This document shows, in pieces, positions 45,455 to 55,631 of a DNA stretch of 64,000 nucleotides (position 1 is its first letter; each line of letters opens with the position of its first letter). Under the pieces are notes generated by a model, which was not told where the DNA came from, did no database searches, and saw only the letters and a list, made by a program, of their open reading frames with translations. Made by a program: the position numbers and the translations under genes. Source of the DNA: Omphiscola glabra (lineage: Eukaryota > Mollusca > Gastropoda > Lymnaeidae); contig OZ024794.1 of NCBI GenBank assembly GCA_964017045.1, positions 35,624,182-35,688,181 on the forward strand, read 5' to 3'.

Positions 45455-45560
45455 AGGTTCCCGGCCTTGCGGGGGCGAATTAAATAATTCGACGGGCCGC
45501 ATGTGACCAGCGGGCCGCATGTGACCAGCGGGCCGTATGTTGTCTAGCCTTGCTCCACTG
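45455..45560 (-). mobile_element. hAT-like terminus with internal 18-bp repeat
   Basis: The right end gtctagccttgctccactg is the reverse complement of a CAGTGGAGCAAGGCTAGAC hAT-type start. Inside lie about 2.5 copies of gcgggccgcatgtgacca at 45494-45538. The other end was not located. Confidence 0.45.
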
Positions 45561-45639
45561 TATAAGACCCAATAAAAAACATAAAAAATAACACATGGTT
45601 AGTCGTCACAAATATATCAAATGGGATATACGTGACTAT

Positions 45640-45895
45640 GCAATATACTTCACAATACTATACACTGCACATACCATACTCTGCACATACCCTACACTGG
45701 ATAGCATACATTCACTAGTGCCTGTTAGCCAACATACTTCCCAATGCCATTCACTGCACATAGCATAACATACTTCACAATACAATACACTGCACACACC
45801 ATACACTGCACTTCAAACATTGCACATACCAAACATTGCACATACCATACACTGCACATACCATAAACTGCACATACCATACACTTCACATAGCA
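45640..45895. repeat. Degenerate ~16-bp repeat (cacataccatacactg)
   Basis: About 12-14 copies with insertions; the unit is cacataccatacactg. Confidence 0.85.
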
Positions 45896-45942
45896 TACGT
45901 TGACTAAAACCAGTCAGCCAACAGTGGATTCTGTCACGTGAC

Positions 45943-46041
45943 AATAGTATCAAGGGCGTGTTGCTGGTAGGTTACATTCCCAAAACCTGTTTCGGATTTA
46001 CGTTTTACCTTACCGGTGCAATGACGAAGCCCTTGATATTA
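45943..46041. mobile_element. Small fold-back sequence
   Basis: agtatcaagggc (45946-45957) pairs with gcccttgatatt (46029-46040), and further bases (gctggtaggtta / taccttaccggtgc) pair imperfectly. It is about 96 bp and could be a MITE remnant or chance. Confidence 0.4.
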
Positions 46042-46724
46042 TATCTTCTTATTTTGTTGGAGAACAGTCACACTTGCAATCCTCATTGTCAATACAATCA
46101 TCTTTATCATCAATCAATCATCAGAGATAAATTATCCTTTTTATAACTGTCATTGGTGGTTCAATAAAGAAATGGATGAAAAGCCGTGCGTTATTGTCAA
46201 TTAAATTCTCTGATCGAACCTTGGGCGCCCACTGGTTTTCTTTTTTTAAAAAGGTTGGGGGGGGGGGGTCATGACGCTAGACCGCCAGGAGACGTATTTT
46301 AAAAACTTTTAGGCCACCAATATAATTAAATTGTCTTAATATTGACAGACAATTTCATAAGTCTCAACTGATTATTAATTTCAACTTCAATTGTGTTAAT
46401 TTCGTAATTCTACACAATACTAGTTAGTAGCTTTGTCCTTTTGCGCGGTCGGTGTGGGGACCCCCTCGACGCCCTCCTCCCCCCCCCTCCCTTTTGTTTT
46501 TTGGAACTAAGATGCAGGCGACCATGTCTCGAACAACAAACTGGAGTATTACTCACCTGTAGTCCGTCTGGATGACGTCACATAGTATCCTCTTGTAAAC
46601 ACGCACTCACTAATGAACTCACTTTTCTAGCACAGCCGTTTGGAAAGTGACAAGAAACGGGGTCTAACATTGACGCTACGAGATTGGGAAAAATGTAGGC
46701 TACCAAACTGGAATAACGTACGCC
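46042..46724. other. No recognised gene; poly(G)/poly(C) runs
   Basis: A G-run lies near 46256-46268 and a C-rich stretch near 46477-46490. Unassigned. Confidence 0.4.
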
Positions 46725-46845
46725 ACTAGACTTGTAATAATATGCCACTAGACTTGGAATAAGATGCCACTAGACTTGGAATAAGATGCCACTAGACTTG
46801 GAATAAGATGCCACTAGATTTGGAATAAGATGCCACTAGACTAAA
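46725..46845. repeat. 22-bp minisatellite, 5-6 copies
   Basis: The unit is near cactagacttggaataagatgc with a single-base variant at the right edge. Confidence 0.92.
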
Positions 46846-47689
46846 GTAAGTATAGATCTAATGTGCTATAAGACTAGGAAATATATACACTACGAGGGTA
46901 GGAAATACATACGACTCGAAAATTGAAATAATAAATTATTCTACACTAAGCAACTAGTTACATTATACCATACGAAAATAGAGACGATTTGTCCTACGAA
47001 GCTAGGTTTAACGTACGGTAAGGATCTAGGTAAAATATACGCACAACTAAACTTGGAATGATATAATCTACAACATTAGGGATAATACGCCGGACGGATA
47101 CGAATGATAAGCGCAGCTGAGCTGCCCCAAATAGACGCAGGAATTAAGCCTAATCAGACAACAGTCGCTCAATTACGCCACGTGCACTGACCGGCCAGTC
47201 CCAGAAAATCGCTGGAAAACCGTGAACTGGATCAGAGAGATTTGGTGCAAAACTAGGCACACAAGAGAATATCACATAACCCGTCTAGTTCTTCCCATAT
47301 GCATAACAGTATGATATACGATGTCACTGAGAGAAAGCCATTTCGTTGGCAGTTTTTTTTTACACAGAGCTGTTGTGCTATTTGTAGAACGGCGCCTACT
47401 TACGTCTGTTACCGAGTGAGCCAATTGTTGTCATATTATGGCTCAATGTTGTCATAATCGCGCGGTGTAGATTCCCTGTCTATTTTGTAACAAAGTCTAA
47501 CACGTGTTTTTAAGAAGCGACTCCTTACATCTTTCACACCCTTACCCCCCCTATATCAAATTTATTATATTTTTTTAAAAATATACATTGACATGAACTT
47601 GACCTACATTTTGAATACTACATAAATTGTCACGATTGATGATCACAAACATCAAACACCGTTTAATCAAACGAGTAACTCCACAATGA
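46846..47689. other. No recognised feature
   Basis: Single-copy AT-rich sequence. Unassigned. Confidence 0.4.
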
Positions 47690-48110
47690 AAGAATATTTG
47701 ACTGCCACAACACCACCACGCGGTGCAAGCACGCTACTACTTCCCGCTCACTCCCAGAACAACGCCCCCCCCCTCCCCACCATCGTTGCTTGGCACCGTG
47801 GGGACCCGCGGCTCGCGTTTACTCTCGCTCTCTCCCCCCCTCGCCATTCTCTCACTTTCGCCGACACGCGAGCCTTCCCGAGTCGAACCGAGACAAGTTG
47901 TTCCTCCTTTACTTTTTTCTCTTCTCGTTTTTCCACTTAAGTACCCCTGTGACAGTGTTGGGTTGGATTGTTTGCCATGAGCACGTGCACGTCGGCCATT
48001 GCCGATCGTTGCTCAACCGTGGCGTGTGTCAATCAACGCAGCCGTCTGACGGACGCGGTCCCATTAAAATTCAATTTTTTTCCACTCGCGAACCCTGAGA
48101 TCTGACGGGG
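47690..48110. promoter_or_regulatory. CpG-rich block, possible promoter/first exon
   Basis: This stretch is rich in CpG (ggggacccgcggctcgcgtt; cgtgcacgtcggccattgcc) and CT tracts, in contrast to AT-rich flanks. An ATG at 47977 opens a short frame of about 40 codons starting Met-Ser-Thr-Cys-Thr. No TATA box or recognisable domain was identified. In a gastropod genome such a block could be an unmethylated promoter, but it could also be an element UTR. Confidence 0.22.
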
Positions 48111-48246
48111 TTGTGAGGTGTGGGCAAAGGGGTGGGGGTTGGGTGGTGGGTGGGCGGGGTGTCAAGGTCATGGTGTCAACTACAAGGATGGTGCTCAACT
48201 GCTTAAAAAATAAATATGTTACCTTTAATCGATATCTTCAGATGAA

Positions 48247-48342
48247 CTTTGGTTCTGGACATCTGACCACGACCAGCTGGAGACAACACCATGTAGCCTT
48301 TGGTTCTGGACATCTGACCACGACCAGCTGGGGACAACACCC
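48247..48342. repeat. 51-bp tandem duplication (1.9 copies)
   Basis: The unit contains tttggttctggacatctgac and cacgaccagctgg. A G-run of about 13 bases follows at 48343-48355. Confidence 0.95.
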
Positions 48343-48355
48343 GGGGGGGGGGGGG

Positions 48356-48937
48356 AACAACAATTAGGTTCCGTTTTAGCTAGAATGAACAAACATTGCA
48401 CTTTTTTAAATTTCTTCTTTTTTTTTTAAATTTAAGTGAATCAAGTATGCTGTACATCAGTGGTTCTCAAACGATTTTTCGGCTATCCCAGCTCCTCCCC
48501 CCACCCCCAACTTTAAGGTACCATAAACCCATCCCTAGCCCCCCCCCCACCTACACATGTTATCAATGTTTTGTTTTTTTTAATTCCGGCCAGTAGTTGG
48601 CACAATTCTTCAAGAATGATAACAACACAATAGATTGTAATGGTGTTGAAATTGAGTTTACTCGTAAATAAAATATTATAAAAAAATAGCTTTTTTTGTC
48701 ATTAATTCACCTTTTTGAAGTAGGATTGTGATAAGTCAATGAGTAATAGTAGCTAACGTCTACGTCGCTTAACTGTCCTTACTCTGTGTGTGCTTTGCGT
48801 TGGCCTAGTGAAGTGACGCCATCTCTTCAATGTCTGGTTTAAGGTCACTTAACAACACTCTTAAATCAGAACTTTTCAAAAACATGAATTTTACTTTAGA
48901 CAGAAGGACATAATAACGACGTGAAACGTTCTTCTGC
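48356..48937. other. No gene; one hAT-like start
   Basis: At 48458, cagtggttctcaaacgattt is a hAT-type start preceded by ctgtacat. No partner end was found. C-runs lie near 48539-48548. Otherwise unassigned. Confidence 0.4.
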
Positions 48938-49249
48938 AGCTGGAACTCTTTAAGTACAATGTCCTAAACTGAAACTCTTTAAGTACAATGTCCTAAACTG
49001 AAACTCTTTAAGTACAATGTCCTAAACTGAAACTCTTTAAGTACAATATCCTAAACTGAAACTCTTAAGTACAATGTCCTAAACTGAAACTTTTTAAGTA
49101 CAATGTCCTAAACTAGAACTCTTTTAGTACAATGTCCTAAATTGAAACGCTTTAAGTACAATGTCCTAAACTGAAACTCTTTAAGTACAATATCCTAAAC
49201 TGAAACTCTTTAAGTACAATGTCCTAAACTGAAACTCTTAAGTACAATG
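48938..49249. repeat. 29-bp minisatellite, about 11 copies
   Basis: The unit contains actctttaagtacaatgtcc followed by taaactgaa. Two copies have a 2-base deletion (actcttaag), about 174 bp apart. Confidence 0.94.
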
Positions 49250-49500
49250 TCCTCAGGTGGAGATGACACTCTCAGGTGGAGATGACACCCTTGGATCAAG
49301 GTGACACAATCGGATGGAGATTACACCATCGGATGAAGATGACAGCCTAGGATGTAGATGACACCCTCGGATGGAGATGACACCATCGGATGAAGATGAC
49401 AGCCTCTGATGTAGATGACACCCTCGGACGGAGCTACACACTTGGATGGAGATAACAATCTCGGATGGAGATGACACATTCGGATGGAAAACACACACTC
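49250..49500. repeat. 19-bp minisatellite, about 13 copies
   Basis: The unit is near tcggatggagatgacaccc, with block variants gaagatgacagcc and gtagatgac. It abuts the 29-bp array without a gap. Confidence 0.92.
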
Positions 49501-49611
49501 AAATGGAGAAGACGCCAATTGGAAATTTGAAATTTGACGATATTCGCTTAGTTCGTTTGTAAACATAACTTAGTTAATTACAAGATCGGGTTGGCAACCT
49601 ATCAGGTTGCC

Positions 49612-49832
49612 CCTAGAACAGGGTGTCACAAGACAGAGCAGGGTGCAATCAGAGCAGGGTGTCACAAGACAGAGCAGGGTGCAATCGGAGCAGGGTGTCA
49701 CAAGATAGAGCAGGGTGCCATCAGAGCAGGGTGTCACAAGACAGAGCAGGGTGCCATCAGAGCAGTGTGCCTTTAGAGCAGGGTGCCACCAGAGCAGGGT
49801 GCCATCAGAGCAGAGTGCCATCAGAGCAGGCA
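49612..49832. repeat. 18-bp minisatellite with 36-bp dimers, about 12 copies
   Basis: Units are agagcagggtgccatcag and cagggtgtcacaagacag, which alternate on the left. Multiple-of-three periods keep several frames open; these are not genes. Confidence 0.94.
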
Positions 49833-50524
49833 GTAAGGCTAACACACTAAGGTCTAGAGAGAAGTCTGTGAATGAGGAGGGTAGCCCCATGGGTTTAACG
49901 ACCTGGGCAATACAAATCCTAGTGACGCCCCTTACTTTAACATCTTGTTACCCCTCACCCCCACCCCCACCCCACGCATTGTTTTTAAAAACTCTAGGTT
50001 CGATCATGGGCTTGGATAATGTTCGATATCGTGTGACGTACACACTCCCTGTTTTGTGATAGTAAATAAACTTTCAGTTCTTATCCACCAGGTGTTGGCG
50101 ATGTTTGAAATAATAAATAATACATTTATTAGAGACTTAAACCAAAATATTCATCATTAAAACAGAGGTAGCAACATTTCCTTGATGGCGATAATGTTTT
50201 CGTTCATTTGACAAGTACCAATGCTCAGGCCACAGGATCAAATTCTCGTCAAATTTCATTTTTAACGCACATTCGCACCACTCCCTCTTTGAAAATGACG
50301 TTTCTGCGACTTCTGTATCTAGACCAAAGTTACTTCTAGTGTGCGCAACATTTTTTACACTTTGAAAATTTTTGTGCGCAGTGCGATAAAGCAAAATCCG
50401 AAGATTAAATTGGCTTGTTAATAGTATTCAAAGTAGATGGATTTGTCTTGAAATTGCGCGGTAATCGTAATCGGACAGCATCGCAGAATAAGTTAATTTG
50501 ATGTTGAACTGTTTACATTATTAA
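49833..50524. other. No recognised gene
   Basis: Unassigned single-copy sequence. Confidence 0.4.
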
Positions 50525-50905
50525 TAACTAGATACAGCCCACCAAACATTGGCGACAGCAATGCGTGAACTTTCCATCTACTAGATACAGCCCACCAAAC
50601 ATTGGCGACAGCAATGCGTGAACTTCCCATCTACTAGATTCAGCCCACCAAACATTGGCGGCAGCAATGGGTGAACTTCCCATCTGCTAGATACAGCCCA
50701 CCAAACATTGGCGGCAGCAATGCGTGAACTTCCCATCTACTAGATACAGCCCACCAAACATTGGCAGCAGCAATGCGTGAACTTCCCATCTACTAGATAC
50801 AGCCCACCAAACATTGGCGGCAGCAATGCGTGAACTTCCCATCTGCTAGATACAGCCCACTAAACGTTATCGGCAGCAACGCGTGAACTTCCCATCTACT
50901 AAAGT
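50525..50905. repeat. 53-bp minisatellite, about 7 copies
   Basis: The unit contains tactagatacagcccaccaa and agcaatgcgtgaacttccca. The ggcgacag/ggcggcag variants alternate. It derives from family R1 (see 59430-59480 for the single-copy form). Confidence 0.95.
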
Positions 50906-50985
50906 TACTTGACAGAACATGAACTCAAGTAACGCACATTTAAGAATCCCAATTTTTGCTATATCCCATCCCCAGCATGATACAT
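50525..50985 (-). mobile_element. Unclassified dispersed repeat (family R1), copy 4, with internal array
   Basis: On the plus strand, aacatgaactcaagtaacgc, acatttaagaat and ccaatttttg (50920-50963) match the reverse complement of 59370-59425. The 53-bp repeat next to it (50525-50905) matches 59430-59480, where the same sequence is present once. This copy is therefore a minus-strand R1 piece in which one segment has been amplified. Confidence 0.7.
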
Positions 50986-51535
50986 CACTGCACACTTTTT
51001 ATTTCACGTCCATGAACTATATTAATATTCTGATGCCCCAGCCACTTTATACACAGGGTTGGGACTCAATGGAAGAACAGAGGATCTTGAGAGAAATGAT
51101 TCCAGGATGTCTTCATCAATGGGCACCTGGTCAGTCTTTTCAAGTAGATCTTTGTTGGTGATAGTATTTGGCCATTTGATGTTCAGAATCTTTCTAAGGC
51201 ATGTGTTTATGAAGGTCTGTACTTTATGCGTAATGCTCGCTGTTGTTTTCCAAGTGCCTGTAGCAGGTGCAAAATGAAGTTTAAAAAAATCTATAGTTTA
51301 TTCAAACTTACTTGGAATAATCAATATCTCAGGTTCGATTGAACGGATTGTCAACATTGTCGAGTGATGGAGATAGTTTTACATCCCTTGACGATGTAGA
51401 ACTCTCAAATTTTTGTTGTTTGATTAGCTGCCTGATTACCGGCTGAAAAATATTTAATTTTGCTTTATGCTGTCTCTTTAAAGGCATATAGTTCATTTAG
51501 TTTTGTGATTTTGAAATTGTTTATTAATTTTTTTC
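50986..51535. other. No recognised gene
   Basis: Unassigned, AT-rich. Confidence 0.4.
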
Positions 51536-52095
51536 AGCATCATCACCATCATGTTCCTTAGTCCTTGGACCGTTGGGGCGCCACGGATGACATAAAAACT
51601 ATTCTTCTCCATTTCTTCTCGTGTCTTCTGCACTACGCATAGCATCGCCTAGTTTTAATCCCGTCCACTCGTTGAGGTTGTTTTCCCACCTTTTTCTCTG
51701 CCTTCCTCTTCTTCTCCCTCCTCTCGTTGTGCCCTGTATGATTTCTTTGGCGAGCCCTTGTTTTCTGGTCACGTGGCCATACCACTCAAGTTTGCGCTTT
51801 TTTTTACAGACACCAGGAGGTCATCGTAATGCCCATTTGCTTGACGAATCCTTTCTTTCACTTGTTCATTCGTGATATGGTCTCTATGGCAGATGCTTCT
51901 GTAAATCTCATCTCCATCGCCTTTATTTTCCGTTCAAGTTCTGCTGTTAATGTCCAGGACTCACAGACATATATGAAAATGGAGAGGATTAATGAGCGCA
52001 TAAGCCTGATTTTGGTGCTGGGGGCTATATTTTTGTCATTCCATATTTTCTTGAGCCACTTTAGTGCTGTTGGGGTCTCCGCAATCCTGGCCATT
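51536..52095 (-). pseudogene. RTE-like LINE 3' fragment (reverse transcriptase ORF C-terminus)
   Basis: The minus strand encodes, with frameshifts, the C-terminal region typical of RTE-clade non-LTR retrotransposon ORFs. It has a TKIRLMRSL..SIF.Y.CESWTL segment (52000-52050 area), DHITNEQV near 51870, RKLEWYGHVTR near 51780, a basic GGRRRGR stretch near 51710, and the terminal SSVAPQRSKD followed by stop at 51558. A short atgatggtgatgatg tail follows (51553-51538). The phase changes near 51890 and in an A-run near 51800, and again near 51700. It is 5' truncated, an inactive remnant. Confidence 0.82.
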
Positions 52096-52149
52096 TACAT
52101 TAAAACTTTTTTTCAATTTCAATAATTTTTAAAAAATATTTCTCATGGA

Positions 52150-52250
52150 AAGGCTGGTGGTGAAATATCTCATTAGGAAATGGCGTCAGCGGACAGTCGT
52201 GAAATATCTCATTAGGAAATGGCGTCAGCGGACAGTCATGAAATAGCGGC
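52150..52250. repeat. 39-bp tandem repeat, about 2.5 copies
   Basis: The unit contains gaaatatctcattaggaaat and ggcgtcagcggacagtc. Confidence 0.92.
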
Positions 52251-52494
52251 GGCGAATTTTCCCATCCCTTAACTGGAAAGCATGTTTAGTAAATTTCTTT
52301 ATTAGATGAGAAATTCACTCTTTGCCGTCGCCATGGTTTGGCGAAATATTTCTTGTCTAGTTATTTATAATAATTTTCTTTTCTTCAATATTTGTTTCCT
52401 AAAAAGACAAGTTATTAAAAACTTTTAAAATGAATTATTTTAAAGTTTGTGTGTTCGTTTTTTAAAAAAAAAATATAAGAACAACCTTTAAAAA

Positions 52495-52860
52495 GAAATC
52501 TGGCACCGGTCGCATTGCAGTGGGAATCTCTGGCACCGGTGGCAGTGCAGTGGGAATCTCTGGCACCGGTCGCAGTGCAGTGGGAATCTCTGGCACCGGT
52601 CGCAGTGAAGTGAGAATCTCTGGTACCAGTCGCAGTGCAGTGGGAATCTCTGGAACCAGTCGCAGTGCAGTGGGAATCTCAGGCACCAATCGCAGTGCAG
52701 TGGGAATCTCTGGCACCATTCGCAGTGCAATGGGAATCTCTGGCACCGGTCGCAGTGCAGCCGAAATCTCTGGCACCGGTCGCAGTGCAGTCGAAATCTC
52801 TGGAACCCGTCGCAGTCCAGTGGGAATCTCTGGCACCGGTCGCAGTGCAGTGGGAATCCC
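52495..52860. repeat. 30-bp minisatellite, about 12 copies
   Basis: The unit contains tctggcaccggtcgcagtgc and agtgggaatc. The same tctggcaccggt phrase occurs once at 1757-1768 close to another hAT-like end. Open frames on both strands are artefacts of the 30-bp period. Confidence 0.95.
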
Positions 52861-52909
52861 GTCAGCCGTTACCACAGTTGCGCCAAACCTGGAAGTTTGG
52901 GAAGCACTG
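52861..52909. mobile_element. hAT-like terminus after the 30-bp array
   Basis: It ends ggaagtttgggaagcactg, the reverse complement of CAGTGCTTCCCAAACTTCC, a hAT-type start. The layout (tctggcaccggt, then about 50 bp, then the terminus) parallels 1757-1829, so the array probably lies within one end of a hAT-type MITE. Confidence 0.5.
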
Positions 52910-53325
52910 ACCTCACATATACACCCGTGTCTACGGAAACTCTCAAGATTCCGGTCTCAATTACGGGGGAAGTCGAGCCGAGGTTGCCGCTAATTTTAGA
53001 ATGTGACATCAGTGTCTGCATTATTGTAAACATGTTTTTGCCAGCGTCATAATGTTTTGCTAATCGGGAAGTCTTTGTTTTAGACTCAACAAACTTGACT
53101 CAGACCCCCAGAGTCTCATATGTTCTTCATTGTGTTATACAGCTAAACTGTTTCAACAGAGTATCACGATGCTAGAAGATGGTGGATCTTTTATTTTCTC
53201 CCCCCGCCCTAACCCGGAACCCTAGCATTCAGCAAACTATTAATAGAAAACAAAGTCCAATGATAATAATTATTGTTACAGAAGGTCACAAATTTTCAAT
53301 ATGGCTGAAAGAAGATATGTTAGGG
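52910..53325. other. No recognised feature
   Basis: Unassigned. Confidence 0.4.
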
Positions 53326-53485
53326 CAGCGGTTCTCAACCTGTGGGTCGTGACCCCTTTGCGGGTCGAACGACCCTTTCCCAGGGGTCGCCATAGACCAC
53401 CGGGAAACATATATACTCTAAAGTCACCACAACTTGAGGAACTGTATTAAGGGGTCGCATCAATAGGATAGGTTGAGAACCACTG
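53326..53485 (-). mobile_element. SPIN-like non-autonomous hAT element (copy 3, internally deleted)
   Basis: It begins cagcggttctcaacctgtgg and ends aggttgagaaccactg, in the orientation of copy 2. At about 160 bp it is shorter than the other copies, having lost internal sequence. The flanks tgttaggg (53318-53325) and tgttagga (53486-53493) match at seven of eight bases, an 8-bp target duplication. Confidence 0.87.
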
Positions 53486-53544
53486 TGTTAGGATGTCTTG
53501 GTGCTGTCGATATTTCGTTGTTGAGTTTCTTTATAAATCAAACA

Positions 53545-54158
53545 GAAACAATATATAACACACAAACAATACATAACACACAAACAATATATCACACACA
53601 AACGATACATAACTCACAAAAAATATATCACACACAAAAAATATATCACACACAAACAATAGATAACACACAAACAATACATAACACACAAACAATACAT
53701 AACACACAAACAATACATAACACACAAAGAATACATAACACACAAAGGATATATAACACACAAACAATATATAACACACAAAGGATACATAACACACAAA
53801 GGATATATAACACACAAACAATATATAACACACAAAGGATACATAACACACAAAGGATAAATAACACACAAACAATATATAACACACAAAGGATACATAA
53901 CACACGAAGAATAAATAACACACAAACAATACATAACACACAAACAATACATAACACACAAACAATACATAACACACAAAGGATACATAACACACAAAGG
54001 ATACATCACACAGAAAGGATACATCACACAGAAAGGATACATAACACACAAACAATATATAACACACAACCAATACATAACACACAACCAATACATAACA
54101 CTCAAAGGATACAAGACACACAAACAATACATAACACACAAAGAATACATAACACATA
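53545..54158. repeat. 18-bp minisatellite, about 34 copies
   Basis: The unit is aacacacaaacaatacat, with aaggat and atatat variants in repeating blocks. The 18-bp period keeps long open frames on both strands: an Asn/Thr/Gln/Ile-rich one on plus, and Cys/Val/Leu-rich ones on minus. All are artefacts. Confidence 0.95.
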
Positions 54159-54299
54159 AACCTCCCCCTCCTCCCTTACAGACCCCCATTTTTTTGTCTG
54201 GCGCGCAATGCCTGCGTTTGATTGTTCGCCACTTGTCCCCTGACTCGATTGTCCGCCTTATTAACGGAAATGTCAGATTCATCAAAAATGTAAGGTAAA

Positions 54300-54385
54300 A
54301 GTAACGAGAGTATGTTGAGAGTATGTCGAGAGTATGCCAAGGGTATGTTGAGAGTATGTCGAGAGTATATCGAGTGTATGACGTG
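54300..54385. repeat. 11-bp repeat, about 7 copies
   Basis: The unit is gagagtatgtt or gagagtatgtc, diverging to the right. Confidence 0.88.
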
Positions 54386-55269
54386 ACGCTATTAACGTTG
54401 TCTCATGTCTGCTGTAGTGTTACGGGTGGGGGGGGCGCACAGTTGTTACATGGAAAACGGGCAAAAAGGAAGCTGTGCGGACTATACGAAGTCCAGATGT
54501 GGTAGCCAACGTGTGGTTGGTGCGGTGTGTGTGGATCATGCGTTAATCAGGAGCGTTTGTTTCATTTTAAAAAAACGTGTTACAACGAGATCGGATCCAG
54601 TGTGGAGTCGATCCCAGCAGACCAGTCACCATTCTGGGAAGTTGTAAAAAAAATATGGCTGGTCTAATTCGGTTAAACGTAGCAGACCTACAGTTAATCC
54701 TCAGAGTTAAACAGATAAAGTGACGTCATAATTCGGAGTCGGACGCCTCGTCCTAGTAAGTTTGTTAAAGTCCGGCTTGAAAACCCTTCATTAAAACTGA
54801 TCTAAGTTGCATTTTGGGCCGCATTACACTAGAGAATCGCCCTGGCCCTGGTTGTAACTAAATCCTCTTCTTAAATGTGTACAACTCAAGTACGCAGCTA
54901 AATTTATTCAGAAATAAGAAAATGGGGGAGGGGGGGGGATGGATGGGGGTTGGACGCATTCTTTTTTTATCACCGGTTTTTGTAATGGATTCTTTTCGTC
55001 CAAGCTTCCAAACTTTCAATTGCGCACCGAGGTGTTCCATTGGGAAACTACTGGAGTGACCGACAACACCTTATTTTCGTTACCGATTCGAAAAACTAAC
55101 GACACCTATTTCAGGACAGGTACATCTAGGTTGATGCCCCCCCCCCCCCTTTTTCGCCCACAGACTTAGCTGTGCTCCATCATACTTCTCAAACCAGCGA
55201 TTTTAGATGTTGTTACAGAGGCAAAACCTAAAGAAACTCATTTAAGTCATGTGACACAGAAAATCCCGC
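54386..55269. other. No recognised gene; poly(G)/poly(C) runs
   Basis: G-runs lie near 54427-54435 and 54928-54938, and a C-run followed by T near 55137-55149. Unassigned. Confidence 0.4.
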
Positions 55270-55296
55270 TGTCCAACATACGTTTGAGCACCACTG
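55270..55296 (-). mobile_element. hAT-like terminus
   Basis: The reverse complement starts CAGTGGTGCTCAAACGTATG, a hAT-type terminal repeat. No partner end was seen. Confidence 0.45.
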
Positions 55297-55631
55297 GACC
55301 AAACACATCCCACGTCCACTGATGTGTCACAAATTTCTGTGAATAATTTAGACGATGTTGGCCTGTTTAACGGGCACTATTATCTCTTGTTAGGCTAATG
55401 TAACAGTCAGGGACCTGACAACGAGAAGCAGTCGAACATCAAAGACATGGAGCTCCATAAGATAATCGTCTGCAGCTTGGTAACATTTAGAACTAATTTA
55501 ACTCGGCAGTGTGACGAAATATTTACATGCAAGGGAAGTCATTAACAGGCCATTCTTGATTGAGAACCATGCGCCATTCCAAGGTTGGTGACCTTAAAGA
55601 ATTGAATGAAACTTACATAAGATGTGTCAGA
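55297..55631. other. No recognised feature
   Basis: Unassigned. Confidence 0.4.

Noticed and set aside
47686..48098. Three overlapping plus-strand frames
   Set aside because: They result from low stop density in CpG/C-rich sequence; no frame has a recognisable domain.
53473..54285. Asn/Thr/Gln-rich frame on plus and Cys/Val-rich frames on minus
   Set aside because: All fall in the 18-bp array; no domain or start context.
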